Positions 39,227-49,343 of a DNA stretch of 64,000 nucleotides are shown in pieces (the first letter of the stretch is position 1; every line of letters begins with the position of its first letter). This DNA is from LMUY01 sp965276785 (GTDB taxonomy: Bacteria > Pseudomonadota > Alphaproteobacteria > Acetobacterales > Acetobacteraceae). The position numbers were made by a program, and so were the translations under genes. The notes beneath the pieces were generated by a model. The model worked only from the letters and a program-made list of their open reading frames with translations. It made no database searches and was not told the origin of the DNA. The stretch covers positions 3,100,001 through 3,164,000 of the forward strand of contig OZ255629.1 of NCBI GenBank assembly GCA_965276785.1, in the 5' to 3' direction.

Positions 39227-39920
39227 CCGAGGATTCGCGCGCCGCGGAGAAGCGAGAAGCCGCGCAAGCCGCGGCGGACCTGGTGCAGGATGGTATGGTG
39301 ATCGGCCTTGGCACCGGCTCCACGGCCACCTTCGCCATCGCGCGGCTGATTGAGCGCGTTCAGAGCGGCTTGCAGGTTCGCGCGGTGCCAACGTCCGAGC
39401 GCAGCGCCACGCAAGCGCGGGACGGCGGCATTGCCTTGGTCGAGCTGGACGAAGGCTTGCGGCTTGACCTGACCATCGATGGCGCCGACGCCGTTGCGGA
39501 GAGATCGCTTGACCTGGTGAAGGGCTTAGGCGGCGCCTTGCTGCGGGAAAAGATCGTGGCCGCCGCGAGCCAGCGCCTGCTCATCGTGGTGGATGGCAGC
39601 AAGATTGTGAGCCAATTGGGCGAGAATTCCCCGATTCCGGTGGAGGTCACCCCGTTCGGCTGGCGCGCCACCGCCGGGCGCATCGCGGCTCTCGGCGCGC
39701 GGCCGGTGCTGCGGCATGAAACCGCCGGCGGCCCATTCCGCACCGACGGCGGTAACCTCATCCTGGACTGCCATATCGGGCCGATCGAGCACCCGCGGGT
39801 GTTGGACGCAGCCTTGCAAGCCATCGTCGGCGTGGTGGAGACCGGGCTGTTCGTCGGCCGCACCAGCGAGGTGTTCCTGGCCGGCTCCGCCGGGGTGCGG
39901 CGCTTGTCTACTGCCCGCTC

Positions 39921-39924
<4 letters not shown>
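39223..39924 (+). CDS. rpiA: Ribose-5-phosphate isomerase A
   Basis: 233 residues. It has the phosphate loop VIGLGTGSTATFAIARL, the catalytic Asp-containing LDLTIDGADAV and KGLGGALLREKIVA, and the substrate stretch DGGNLILDCHIG. It interconverts ribose 5-phosphate and ribulose 5-phosphate. Coupled to its neighbours by 4-base overlaps on both sides. Confidence 0.95.
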
Positions 39925-40424
<500 letters not shown>

Positions 40425-40428
40425 CCAC

Positions 40429-40809
40429 CTAGCTCATCCGGTGTAGGGCACAGAGCTTGTTGCCATCCGGGTCCCGCAAGTAGGCGAGATACAAGGGGCC
40501 AAACGGCGCCTGGCGCACACCTGGCGGGTCCTCGACTGCCTCGCCCCCGTTCGCCACCCCGGCCCGATGCCATGCATCGGCTTCCTCCGGGCTCTTGGCG
40601 GCAAACCCGATCGTGCCACCATTCGCCCCGGTGGCAGGCTCGCCGTTGATCGGCTTAGTGATGAGCAGGCGCCCGCCACCATGGTTATAGACCAACCGCC
40701 CCAACGGATCCATCTTGCCCGCTCCGCACTCCAGCGCTCCGAGTACGGCATCGTAGAACATCTTAGCCCGATCGAGGTCGCTGCTGCCGATCATGATGTG
40801 ACTAAACAT
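40429..40809 (-). CDS. VOC (glyoxalase-fold) family protein
   Basis: 126 residues with one vicinal-oxygen-chelate domain: MFSHIMIGSSDLDRAKMFYD at the N-terminus and LAYLRDPDGNKLCALH at the C-terminus, with a possible metal His near each end. It is similar to the small YaeR/lactoylglutathione-lyase-like proteins common in proteobacteria. Substrate unknown. GGAGAG precedes the ATG. The MFS gene lies 22 bases upstream on the same strand, so the two may be cotranscribed. Confidence 0.8.
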   Translation of the reverse strand: MFSHIMIGSSDLDRAKMFYDAVLGALECGAGKMDPLGRLVYNHGGGRLLITKPINGEPATGANGGTIGFAAKSPEEADAWHRAGVANGGEAVEDPPGVRQAPFGPLYLAYLRDPDGNKLCALHRMS

Positions 40810-40831
40810 GGGTCTCTCCGTTGTTGTGCGT

Positions 40832-42121
40832 CTATGCTGGCACTTCGCGCCGATACGGCCGCGCCTCCCGCCCGATGAGCAGCACCGCGCCCAGCCCGAT
40901 CACGCCGGCGACCGACATCCAGGCGCCCGGTGCGGCCTGGTCTCCCAACGTGTGGATCAGCCAGGTGGCAATGGCTGGAGTCATGCCGCCCACCACGGTG
41001 GCCAGGCTGTAGGCCAAAGAGAAGCCGGACGTGCGGACCTCCTCCGGCATGATTTCAGTCAGATAGACCACCATGGCGCCATTGTAGCAGGCATAGAGGG
41101 AGCTGAGCCACAGTTCGACCATCAGCAGGTGAGCAAACGAGATATTCGCCACCAGCCAATGCATCACCGGGTAAGCGGTGAGGATGGCCAGCAGCGTGGT
41201 GCCGATCAACAGCGGCCGCCGGCCCACCCGGTCCGACACCGCGCCGCTCACCGGAAGCCAGAACAAGTTGGAAAGCCCGATGCAGACCGTGACCACCAGA
41301 ACATCCGCCGCGCTCAGGTGAAGCTCTTCGCGGCCGAACGTAGGGGTGTATGCCGTGATGAGATAGAACGACACCGTGGTCATGACCACCATCATCATGC
41401 CAAGCGCCACGATGCGCCAGTTCACCAGCATGGACGCCAGGATTTCTCTGGGGGTCAGGCGGCGCTTGCGGGCGAGGAAGGCTTGCGTCTCTTCGAGTGA
41501 ACGGCGAATCAGAAACAAGAACGGAATGATGGCGCAGCCGACCAGCAACGGGATCCGCCATCCCCAATCCTGCATGGTGTCGGAGCCGAGGGTCTGGTTC
41601 AGTACCAGGCCGAGTAGGGAGGCGAAGATCACCGCCACTTGCTGGCTGCCGGACTGCCAGGACACGTAAAACCCTTTGTTACCCGGCGTGGCGATCTCCG
41701 ACAGATAGACCGAAACGCCGCCGAGTTCGACGCCGGCGGAAAATCCCTGGATGAGCCGGCTTACCACCACCAGAAACGGCGCCGCAACACCGATCGTGGC
41801 GTAGCCCGGCACGATGGCGATTGCGAGCGTGCCGACCGACATCAGCGCCAAAGTGAGGATCAGCCCGGCGCGACGGCCACGGGCGTCGATATAGGCGCCG
41901 AGCACCAGAGCCCCCAGCGGCCGCATCAGGAAGCCGGCGCCGAAGGTCATCAGCGACAACATCAACGAAACGAAGGCGGCGTTGCTGCCCGAGCTGGGGA
42001 AATAGGTCCGGCCGATTGCAGCGGCGAAATACCCGAACACGAAAAAGTCGTATTGCTCCAAAAAATTGCCGCTGGAGACGCGGATCACCCCCATCAACTT
42101 AGACTGCCGGCCCGCCACCAT
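40832..42121 (-). CDS. MFS transporter, metabolite:H+ symporter (MHS) type
   Basis: 429 residues, about 12 membrane helices. The N-terminal signature GNFLEQYDFFVFGYFA, the loop GAYIDARGRRAGL and RLIQGFSAGVELGGVSVYLSEIA are those of the MHS family, whose characterised members carry citrate, tricarballylate, ketoglutarate or proline with protons. A di- or tricarboxylate substrate is most likely from overall similarity, but cannot be fixed here. AGGAG lies upstream of the ATG. Confidence 0.85.
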   Translation of the reverse strand: MVAGRQSKLMGVIRVSSGNFLEQYDFFVFGYFAAAIGRTYFPSSGSNAAFVSLMLSLMTFGAGFLMRPLGALVLGAYIDARGRRAGLILTLALMSVGTLAIAIVPGYATIGVAAPFLVVVSRLIQGFSAGVELGGVSVYLSEIATPGNKGFYVSWQSGSQQVAVIFASLLGLVLNQTLGSDTMQDWGWRIPLLVGCAIIPFLFLIRRSLEETQAFLARKRRLTPREILASMLVNWRIVALGMMMVVMTTVSFYLITAYTPTFGREELHLSAADVLVVTVCIGLSNLFWLPVSGAVSDRVGRRPLLIGTTLLAILTAYPVMHWLVANISFAHLLMVELWLSSLYACYNGAMVVYLTEIMPEEVRTSGFSLAYSLATVVGGMTPAIATWLIHTLGDQAAPGAWMSVAGVIGLGAVLLIGREARPYRREVPA

Positions 42122-42281
42122 CTCCTGCTTCTCCTGCTCCCCGGAGTGAGCATAAACGCTGCTGCCAGCTTGGCCAGAGCGGATAAATCCTGCGGTCTGC
42201 CGGCCGGCAGTCGACTCGATTCAGCCTCCGTTAATCCGTGCCGTGGCACTTTATAGGGAGCGAACGGATAAGGGCTCCAAC

Positions 42282-44186
42282 GTGATAACCAGACTGCCTG
42301 TTGCACGACAATTCATGGTCTTGGCGTTCCTCGGCATGGTTCTAACCATCGCGGGGCTCGGCCTTACCCTCAACCGTAGCCGCGATCTCGCCTACGAGGC
42401 CAAGCGAGCTGAAATCAAGCACGAGACGGAGGAGGGAGCCGCCATTATCCGCTACTATATTCAGCGCGAACAAAGCGGCGCGATGACGAGAGAGGAGGCG
42501 CAGAAAGCTGCGCTGGAGGCGGTCGGCGCCATTCGCTTCGAGTCTGTAAATTACGTCGGTGTGCTTAGCTTTACTGGCGTTTCCCTCGCAAATGGCAATA
42601 AGGACATCGTTGGAAAGAACATTATCGACCTGAAGGATCCGGCTGGCCACTTTCTCGTTCGCCAGCAACTGGGCATTGCGATGTCGGGCAAGCCTGGCTT
42701 TACTGAGTTCTTGTGGAAGAAAATAGGAGAGACAACCCCGAAGCTGAAGATGTCGTATAACATCGGCATCCCCGAATGGCAGATGGACGTGACCGCTGGG
42801 GATTTCGCCGATGACATCGACTCGATGCTTGTCAGCGGCATCGTTCAGTTACTGGAAATTTTCGTTCCATTTTTCCTGGTGTATCTAAGCATTGTTTATG
42901 TCATGCACCGAGGCCTGTCCAAGCTCCTCGGCTCACTCTGTGACTCGATGACGCGGTTGGCCAAAGGTGATCTCGCAACCGAGATAGTCTGGCGAAAGCG
43001 GCACGATGAAATCGGGCGCATGGCGGATGCACTGATGACGTTCCGCCAGGCAGCTCATGACAAGGCGCAACTCGAAGCTGACGCAGCAGAGGACCGTCAG
43101 CGGGCGAATGACGAACGGTCCAGGCGGGACCAGACGCAGGCTGCGGCCGCCGGCGAGCAGAGCCGGGTGGTGGAAGCTCTGGCTCATGGCTTGCACACGC
43201 TGGCGGAAGGCGACCTTACCGTCCGCCTGGCGGACGAGTTCGGGGCCGATTACGACAGGCTGCGGCAGAATTTCAACGCCGCAGTTGAGAAGCTGCAGGC
43301 AACGCTGCAGGTGATTGTCACCAGCACACAGGGTATCCGGTCCGGTTCAGGCGAGATCACCTCTGCAGCGGATGATCTTTCCCGCCGCACCGAGCAGCAG
43401 GCGGCCAGCCTGGAACAGACCGCGGCGGCGCTCGACGAGATTACCGCCACGGTCCGAAAGACCGCTGAGAGTGCCGACCACGCCCGTCGCGTCGTGTCTG
43501 CGGCGAAAGGCGAAGCAGAGACCTCCGGTGCTGTCGTGCAAAAGGCCGTGGCGGCGATGGATGCGATAGAGAAGTCGTCAAGCCAGATCGGCCAGATCAT
43601 TGGCGTGATTGATGAGATCGCTTTCCAGACCAATCTCCTGGCCCTCAATGCGGGCGTAGAGGCAGCACGGGCGGGCGATGCCGGGCGGGGCTTCGCAGTG
43701 GTGGCCTCGGAAGTACGGGCGCTGGCACAGCGCTCGGCCGGTGCCGCCAAAGAGATCAAAAGCTTAATTTCCATGTCGACCGGTCACGTTACCTCCGGCG
43801 TGAAGCTGGTGGACGAGACCGGCCGCGCCCTCGCCCGCATTGTCAGCCAAGTGGCCGAATTGAATGGGGTAGTCCTGGAAATTGCCTCCTCAGCGGCGGA
43901 GCAAGCCACCGGTCTTGGCGAGGTCAACACCGCAGTAAACCAGATGGATCAGGTGACCCAACAAAACGCTGCTATGGTCGAGCAGACGACAGCGGCAAGT
44001 CACTCGCTGGCTCACGAGACCGACGATCTCTCGGCCTTGATCGGTCGTTTCCGGGTGACCGCGGATAATGAAAGTCCGGTGCAACGCGGTGAGGCGAATG
44101 ACGCCCTTGCCGTGAAAGCCGTCAGTAGCTCCGCGGCATCCCCAGCACGTGCTCGGCCACGTATGACAGCACAAGGTTCGTGCTGA
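42282..44186 (+). CDS. Methyl-accepting chemotaxis protein with Cache domain
   Basis: 634 residues. A membrane helix near residues 8-26 (FMVLAFLGMVLTIAGLGL) is followed by a periplasmic single-Cache region (YVGVLSFTGVSLANGNKDIV) and a second helix near 188-208 (LEIFVPFFLVYLSIVYVM). HAMP-type linkers and a signalling domain with FQTNLLALNAGVEAARAG complete it. The ligand is probably a small carboxylate, by analogy with similar Cache receptors. Start GTG 42282 has AAGGG eight bases upstream; GTG 42243 is the longer alternative. Its last 65 bases overlap the convergent acyl-CoA dehydrogenase gene. Confidence 0.9.
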   Translation: MITRLPVARQFMVLAFLGMVLTIAGLGLTLNRSRDLAYEAKRAEIKHETEEGAAIIRYYIQREQSGAMTREEAQKAALEAVGAIRFESVNYVGVLSFTGVSLANGNKDIVGKNIIDLKDPAGHFLVRQQLGIAMSGKPGFTEFLWKKIGETTPKLKMSYNIGIPEWQMDVTAGDFADDIDSMLVSGIVQLLEIFVPFFLVYLSIVYVMHRGLSKLLGSLCDSMTRLAKGDLATEIVWRKRHDEIGRMADALMTFRQAAHDKAQLEADAAEDRQRANDERSRRDQTQAAAAGEQSRVVEALAHGLHTLAEGDLTVRLADEFGADYDRLRQNFNAAVEKLQATLQVIVTSTQGIRSGSGEITSAADDLSRRTEQQAASLEQTAAALDEITATVRKTAESADHARRVVSAAKGEAETSGAVVQKAVAAMDAIEKSSSQIGQIIGVIDEIAFQTNLLALNAGVEAARAGDAGRGFAVVASEVRALAQRSAGAAKEIKSLISMSTGHVTSGVKLVDETGRALARIVSQVAELNGVVLEIASSAAEQATGLGEVNTAVNQMDQVTQQNAAMVEQTTAASHSLAHETDDLSALIGRFRVTADNESPVQRGEANDALAVKAVSSSAASPARARPRMTAQGSC

Positions 44187-45297
44187 TCGGCGCTACCTGA
44201 TACAGCCGCGTTTCACGGAACTTGCGCTCAACGTCATATTCTTCGGCGAAGCCGAAGCCGCCATGGGTTTGAATGCAGGCCTCACCGGCGGCCCAGCTCG
44301 CTTCCGCCGCCAGCATCTTCGCCATATTGGCCTGCTCGCCGCACGGCAGCCCGGCCTCGAACCGCTCCAATCCGTCGCGCACCAGCAACTCGGCAGCCCG
44401 CATCTGGGCATAGGCGCGAGCGATCGGGAACTGGATGCCCTGGTTCTGCCCGATCGGCCGGCCAAACACCTTGCGGTCGCGGGCATAGGCGGCGGACTTG
44501 GCGGTGAACCACCTGGCGTCGCCGATGCACTCGGCCGCGATCAGCAGCCGTTCGGCGTTCATGCCGTCCAGGATGTAGCGGAAACCCCGGCCTTCCTCGC
44601 CCAATAGCGCCTCGGCTGGGATGTGCATCTCATCGAAGAACACCTCGCACGAGTTGTGGTTCATCATCGTGCGGATTGGGCGGATCGTCAGGCCCCCCCC
44701 TTGCTGCTGGACTGCCTTCATGTCCACGATGAAGGTGGACAGGCCCTCGGTCTTCTTCGCCACCTGATCGCGCGGCGTGGTGCGGGCGAGCAACAGCATC
44801 AGGTCGGAATGCTCGGCGCGGCTGGTCCAGATTTTTTGGCCGTTCACCACGTATCCCTCGTCGGTCCGCCGCGCCGTCGTGCGCAACGCCGTGGTGTCGG
44901 TGCCGCTGCCGGGCTCGGTGACGCCGAAGGCCTGCAGGCGCAACTCGCCGGAGGCGATCCTCGGCAGGTAGCTTTTCTTCTGCTCTGGCGATCCGTGGCG
45001 CAGGATCGTGCCCATCGTGTACATCTGGGCGTGGCAGGCCGCCCCGTTGCAGCCCTCCGCCTGCACCGTTTCCAGGATGGCCGCCGCCGCCGAGATGCCC
45101 AGCCCGGAGCCGCCGTACTCCTCCGGAATCAGCACCGATAGATAGCCGCTCTCCGTGAGCGCGGCGACAAACTCGGTCGGGTAGCCGCGCACTTCGTCCA
45201 GCTTGCGCCAGTATTCACCCGGGAAGCCGCTGCACAGCTTGCGGACCTCCTCGCGGATCTCGGCGTGGTCGTCTCGGGTCGGGAAACCGACGTCCAT
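44122..45297 (-). CDS. Acyl-CoA dehydrogenase (third of the cluster)
   Basis: 391 residues, complete ACAD fold with VTEPGSGTDTTALRTTA, KIWTSRAEHSDLMLLLART and QTHGGFGFAEEYDVERKFRE. The C-terminal catalytic position of medium-chain enzymes (YEGT) is replaced by APIST. The alternative glutamate of the isovaleryl-CoA type is present in MNAERLLIAAE, so it is probably active with that base. It is the last gene of the minus-strand catabolic operon, 21 bases after the SDR gene. It makes an alpha,beta-unsaturated acyl-CoA from an unidentified substrate. Confidence 0.88.
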   Translation of the reverse strand: MDVGFPTRDDHAEIREEVRKLCSGFPGEYWRKLDEVRGYPTEFVAALTESGYLSVLIPEEYGGSGLGISAAAAILETVQAEGCNGAACHAQMYTMGTILRHGSPEQKKSYLPRIASGELRLQAFGVTEPGSGTDTTALRTTARRTDEGYVVNGQKIWTSRAEHSDLMLLLARTTPRDQVAKKTEGLSTFIVDMKAVQQQGGGLTIRPIRTMMNHNSCEVFFDEMHIPAEALLGEEGRGFRYILDGMNAERLLIAAECIGDARWFTAKSAAYARDRKVFGRPIGQNQGIQFPIARAYAQMRAAELLVRDGLERFEAGLPCGEQANMAKMLAAEASWAAGEACIQTHGGFGFAEEYDVERKFRETRLYQVAPISTNLVLSYVAEHVLGMPRSY

Positions 45298-45318
45298 GAT
45301 CGCGTCCTTTGCTTGAAG

Positions 45319-46239
45319 CTAGACCGGGTCCCACCCGAATACGTCTTGGCTGCGATCGAGTGGAACCAGACTGGGTTGGAAGGCCGGGCCGGCATGTTCG
45401 GCGATCAGCTCCGGCGTCCAGCCTTCGCTTCGCTGCACCGACCGCATCGGCCGGTTCTGGCTCATCAGGAAGATTTCGTGGTGCCGGGTCGCGAACACCT
45501 GCCCGGTGACGCCCGCCGCCGCGTCGGACGCCAGGTACACCGCCATCGGCGCGTTCTTGTCCGGCGTCATCTGCTGCAGCTTCGCTACCCTTGCCTGCTG
45601 CTCCGGCGTTTCCGCCGGGATCGAGCTCGTCATCCGGCTCCAGGCGAACGGCGCGATGCAATTCGACCGCACGCCGAAGCGCTGCATGTCGAGCGCGATC
45701 GACTTCGACAGCGCCACCACCCCCAGCTTGGCCGCCGAGTAGTTCGCCTGCCCGACATTGCCGATCAGCCCCGACGTGCTGGTCATGTGCACGTAGGCGC
45801 CGCTGCCCTGCTTGCGGAAGTGCTCGGCCGCGGCACGGCTGACGAAGAAGCTGCCGTTCAGGTGCACCGCGATCACGCTGGTCCAGTCCTCGGGCGACAT
45901 CTTGTGGAAGATCATGTCGCGCAGGATGCCGGCATTGTTCACCACGGCGTCGATTCGGCCGAACGAGTCCAGCGCGCACTGCACGATGCGCTGCGCGCTG
46001 CCCCATTCGGCGACGCTGTCCGTGCTGATTGCGGCACGGCCGCCGCGCTGCTCGATGATCTGCTTGGTTTGCTCGGCCGGCGTCGCGGACAGGCCCTCGC
46101 CGCCGAGCGAGGCGCCGACGTCGTTGATGATCACGGCGGCCCCGGCCAGCGCCATGGCGACCGCGATCTCCCGCCCGATGCCACCGCCGGCGCCGGTGAC
46201 GACCGCGACCTTGCCGGCCAGCATGCTTCCTTGCTCCAT
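45319..46239 (-). CDS. SDR, (3R)-hydroxyacyl-CoA dehydrogenase-like
   Basis: 306 residues. It has VVTGAGGGIGREIAVAMA, VNNAGILRDMIFHKM, MTSTSGLIGNVGQANYSAAK (Ser, Tyr, Lys) and a C-terminal extension beyond the usual 250 residues. The phrasing resembles the dehydrogenase domain of peroxisomal multifunctional enzyme type 2. That domain oxidises (3R)-hydroxyacyl-CoA made by MaoC-type hydratases, and such a hydratase is encoded three genes upstream. Start 46239 is the ATG; an in-frame ATG five codons on (MLAGKV) is possible. Confidence 0.85.
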   Translation of the reverse strand: MEQGSMLAGKVAVVTGAGGGIGREIAVAMALAGAAVIINDVGASLGGEGLSATPAEQTKQIIEQRGGRAAISTDSVAEWGSAQRIVQCALDSFGRIDAVVNNAGILRDMIFHKMSPEDWTSVIAVHLNGSFFVSRAAAEHFRKQGSGAYVHMTSTSGLIGNVGQANYSAAKLGVVALSKSIALDMQRFGVRSNCIAPFAWSRMTSSIPAETPEQQARVAKLQQMTPDKNAPMAVYLASDAAAGVTGQVFATRHHEIFLMSQNRPMRSVQRSEGWTPELIAEHAGPAFQPSLVPLDRSQDVFGWDPV

Positions 46240-46249
46240 CGTCGTTCCC

Positions 46250-47422
46250 CTAACTCGGCAGGTTCAGGACGGACTTGGCGAGGATGTTGCGCTGCACCTC
46301 GTTCGAGCCGCCATAGATCGTCACCGGCCGGGCCTGGATGAACTGCCCGGCCGGATTCAGCTCCCGGTTGCCGCCGATCGGCTCCAACAGGGCGCTATTC
46401 TCGCCCGCGATCTCCAGCATCGCCTCGGTGATTCGCTGGTAAAGTTCGCTTTGGTTGAGCTTCAGCATCGACACGTCGGCCCCCAACAACTCGCCCCGGC
46501 GCAGGCGCTCGACATAGCTCTCGTATAAGGAGATGTGGTCGGCGAGATCGAGGCGCAGTCGCACGTAGCGGTCCTGGAACGCATCATCCTCCCAAACGTC
46601 CATGTGCTGCGCCAATAGCCGGAGCCGATCGAGCGCATAGGCCGACTGCTTCGGCGACCCGATCATCACGCGCTCGAACCCCAGCAACGCCTTCGCCATG
46701 GTCCAGCCCTGGTTCACGGTGCCGACCAGGTGGTCCACCGGCACGCGGACGTCGTCGAAGAACACCTCGCAGAACTCGTCGTGCATATCGAGGTTGATGA
46801 TCGGCCGCACTGTGATGCCCGGCGCGTCCATCGGAACGAGCAGGAAGCTGATCCCCTCCTGCTTCTTGGCTGCCTTGTCGGTCCGCGCCAGCAGGAAGAT
46901 CCAGTTCGCGTCGTTGGCCAGCGTGGTCCACGTCTTCTGGCCGTTGATGACCCACTCACCATCAGCCAGCACAGCCGTGGTCGACAGGCTGGCAAGGTCG
47001 GAGCCCGCGTTCGGCTCGCTATAGCCCTGGCACCAGATGTCCTCGCCCGCCAGGATGCGCGGCAGGAAGCGCTCCTTCTGCGCTTGCGTCCCGTAGCGGA
47101 TCAGCAACGGCCCGAGCATGACGATGCCGTGGTCGTTCAAGCGGGCGGCGCCGAAGCGCTCGAACTCCTCCATCATTATAAGCTGGCGGGCGCCGGACAG
47201 TCCCAGGCCGCCATGCTCGCGCGGCCAGCCCGGCGCAATCCATCCCTTGCGGGACAGTGCCATGTAGGCCGGCTTGTTGTCCCGCCAATGCAGCCGCTTG
47301 GCGGGATTGCGCAGCTCGGGTGGGTAGTTGGCCTGCAACCACGTCCGGAGCATAGTCCGAAAAGCCGGTTCGTCCATCGCATCGAGGTCGCCAACGTCGC
47401 GAGTATCGTCTGCAAGCATCAT
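46250..47422 (-). CDS. Acyl-CoA dehydrogenase, larger subunit of a probable pair
   Basis: 390 residues. It has GYSEPNAGSDLASLSTTA, KTWTTLANDANWIFLLART and the C-terminal VTIYGGSNEVQRNILAKSVL, a form common in heteromeric steroid-type FadE enzymes. Start 47422 has GAGGAA upstream and lies one base past the stop of the neighbouring dehydrogenase gene. The longer frame to 47536 overlaps that gene. With the next gene it probably forms an alpha2beta2 dehydrogenase, as in bacterial side-chain degradation of bulky acids. Confidence 0.87.
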   Translation of the reverse strand: MMLADDTRDVGDLDAMDEPAFRTMLRTWLQANYPPELRNPAKRLHWRDNKPAYMALSRKGWIAPGWPREHGGLGLSGARQLIMMEEFERFGAARLNDHGIVMLGPLLIRYGTQAQKERFLPRILAGEDIWCQGYSEPNAGSDLASLSTTAVLADGEWVINGQKTWTTLANDANWIFLLARTDKAAKKQEGISFLLVPMDAPGITVRPIINLDMHDEFCEVFFDDVRVPVDHLVGTVNQGWTMAKALLGFERVMIGSPKQSAYALDRLRLLAQHMDVWEDDAFQDRYVRLRLDLADHISLYESYVERLRRGELLGADVSMLKLNQSELYQRITEAMLEIAGENSALLEPIGGNRELNPAGQFIQARPVTIYGGSNEVQRNILAKSVLNLPS

Positions 47423-47423
47423 C

Positions 47424-48479
47424 TCATTCCTCGACTTGTTCCGGAGCGACAGCGGAGTAGCGCGCCCGGTGCAGCCGGGCTGACCCGAAGGCGTTGGCGA
47501 GCACCATCGCGCGGCGAAGATAGAGGCCGACGTCATACTCGTCCGTGTAGCCGATGCCGCCGTGCATTTGGATGCCCTCTCGGGTCACCAACAACGCCGC
47601 AGTTGCGGCCCGGGCCTTGGCGCGGGACACGGCGGCCTGGCGCTGCGGCAACGGTGCGCCAGAATCCAACACTGCGGCCGCACTCTCGACGCTGGCCCGG
47701 GTCAGGGCGCATTGCAGCTTCAAGTCCGCCGCCCGGTGCTGCAGCGCCTGGAAGCTGCCGATCGGCCGCCCGAACTGCTTGCGCGTGCGCAGGTAGTCCA
47801 AGGTGAGCTCGAAGCTGCGCTCCATGACACCAAGCAGGCCGGCCGCCGTCAGCAACGTCGCTTCCTCAATGGCATTAGACAGGTCACCCGCAATCAATCG
47901 TCCAGGCGCATCAGTCAGGGTCAACGTACCATAGTGCCCGCCGTCCTGTGTGGTCGCGGTCGCCAGGTGCACGCCCGGCGCATCGGCCCTGACCAGCGCG
48001 AGCCCGCCGCGGACGGCCACGAGGAAGGCGTCGGCACCGGCCGCCATCGGCACGAACACCTTGCGGCCGGTCACGCGCCCGTCGGCGAAGGTGGTGTCGT
48101 CGCCCGGCTCGACGGTGTCCGGGCGCTCCTGCCAAGCCGGGACGATGATTTGCTCCCCGGAGAGGAGATCGGGCAGATCCTCGGGCGGCAGCGCCCGGGC
48201 CGAACAGGCGCATGTGATCAGCGGCTCCGGCGCCAAGCCGGCGGCGAGCTCCTCCGCGATGGCGCAGAACTCGGCCATGCCCAGCCCGGCGCCTCCGTCG
48301 GCCTCCGCAACGCGAAGGCCGAGCCAGCCCATCTCGCATATCTGCCGCCACACGGCGGGATCGAAGCCAGGCACGCCGAAGCGTAGGGCGCGGATCCGCT
48401 TCAGGTCGCCGCCCCGGGGCGCCACGGCGGCGACGCTATCGCGCAGCATGCGCAGGTTCTCTTCGCGTTCGGTGCTCAT
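47424..48479 (-). CDS. Acyl-CoA dehydrogenase, smaller subunit of a probable pair
   Basis: 351 residues, with weaker ACAD motifs than its neighbour: KQFGRPIGSFQALQHRAADL and QMHGGIGYTDEYDVGLYLRR are clear. The central FAD/substrate block is degenerate, and no Glu-Gly-Thr catalytic segment is seen. This matches the non-catalytic partner of heteromeric dehydrogenases. Start 48479 overlaps the MaoC gene stop as ATGA; the open frame to 48566 lies within that gene. Confidence 0.83.
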   Translation of the reverse strand: MSTEREENLRMLRDSVAAVAPRGGDLKRIRALRFGVPGFDPAVWRQICEMGWLGLRVAEADGGAGLGMAEFCAIAEELAAGLAPEPLITCACSARALPPEDLPDLLSGEQIIVPAWQERPDTVEPGDDTTFADGRVTGRKVFVPMAAGADAFLVAVRGGLALVRADAPGVHLATATTQDGGHYGTLTLTDAPGRLIAGDLSNAIEEATLLTAAGLLGVMERSFELTLDYLRTRKQFGRPIGSFQALQHRAADLKLQCALTRASVESAAAVLDSGAPLPQRQAAVSRAKARAATAALLVTREGIQMHGGIGYTDEYDVGLYLRRAMVLANAFGSARLHRARYSAVAPEQVEE

Positions 48480-49336
48480 GGCACTGCTCCGAACACGGCG
48501 AGGCCATGGTCGACCACCACCACGTCCCGCTCGGCCACGCGGGCACGGAACGAGCCGTCGCGCCATATCTCGGTCCTGATCGTCTCACCGGGGAATACCG
48601 GGGCGGAGAACCGCAACCCGACCCGGCGAAGCGTGTCGGGCTGGTAATCGCCCAAGGCGCGTAGCAAGGCATGGCTGACGATCCCGAACGTGCAGAGGCC
48701 GTGCAGGATCGGCCGCGGGAAGCCGGCGCGGGCGGCGACGTCCGGGTCTGCGTGCAGCGGATTGTCGTCGCCGTTCAGCCGGTAATACAACGCCTGCTCC
48801 GGCCGCGTCGGCAGATCGACAACGATGTCGGGCGGCGTGTCCGGCATGCGGTGGGGCTGCGGCGCTGGTGCCGTGCTGCCGCCGAACCCGCCATCGTCGC
48901 GGAGAAACGTAGTCGCCGCCGTAATGGCCAGGAGTTCGCCGGTGGCTGCGTCCGTGACTTGCTTTTCGGTGAACAACAGCGCCCCCCGCCCGAAACCCTT
49001 GTCGATCAGCCCCGTGACCCGCGTGCGGCCGACCACGTCGCCTTCGACCGGCAACGACCGATGGATTTCGATGGATTGTTCGCCGTGCACCAGCCTCACC
49101 GCATCCACCCCGGTGCGTTCGTCTGCCAGCCAGAACCCGGGATGGCCGAGCACCACCGCCATCGAGGGCAACGCGCGCAGGGCACGGTGATGGTCGACGA
49201 AATCGAGTTGCTTCGCCTCGGTCGGATCCTGCCCGAGCCCGACGCTGAGGGCGTAGAGCATGACGTCGCGCTTAGTAATGCGCTGACGCACTTCTGGGAT
49301 CGGGTAGGTCAGGAGGCGCTCGGGATCGATGGCCAT
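48476..49336 (-). CDS. MaoC-type double-hotdog enoyl-CoA hydratase (hydratase 2)
   Basis: 286 residues. An N-terminal hotdog domain (FAS1-like dehydratase type) is followed by a second hotdog carrying the hydratase 2 motif YRLNGDDNPLHADPDVAARA and GFPRPILHGLCTFG. Hydratase 2 enzymes add water to give (R)-3-hydroxyacyl-CoA, the substrate of the SDR in this operon. Similar proteins act on steroid or long-chain acyl-CoA. It lies 7 bases after the thiolase-like gene. Confidence 0.88.
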   Translation of the reverse strand: MAIDPERLLTYPIPEVRQRITKRDVMLYALSVGLGQDPTEAKQLDFVDHHRALRALPSMAVVLGHPGFWLADERTGVDAVRLVHGEQSIEIHRSLPVEGDVVGRTRVTGLIDKGFGRGALLFTEKQVTDAATGELLAITAATTFLRDDGGFGGSTAPAPQPHRMPDTPPDIVVDLPTRPEQALYYRLNGDDNPLHADPDVAARAGFPRPILHGLCTFGIVSHALLRALGDYQPDTLRRVGLRFSAPVFPGETIRTEIWRDGSFRARVAERDVVVVDHGLAVFGAVP

Positions 49337-49343
49337 GTCGGGC

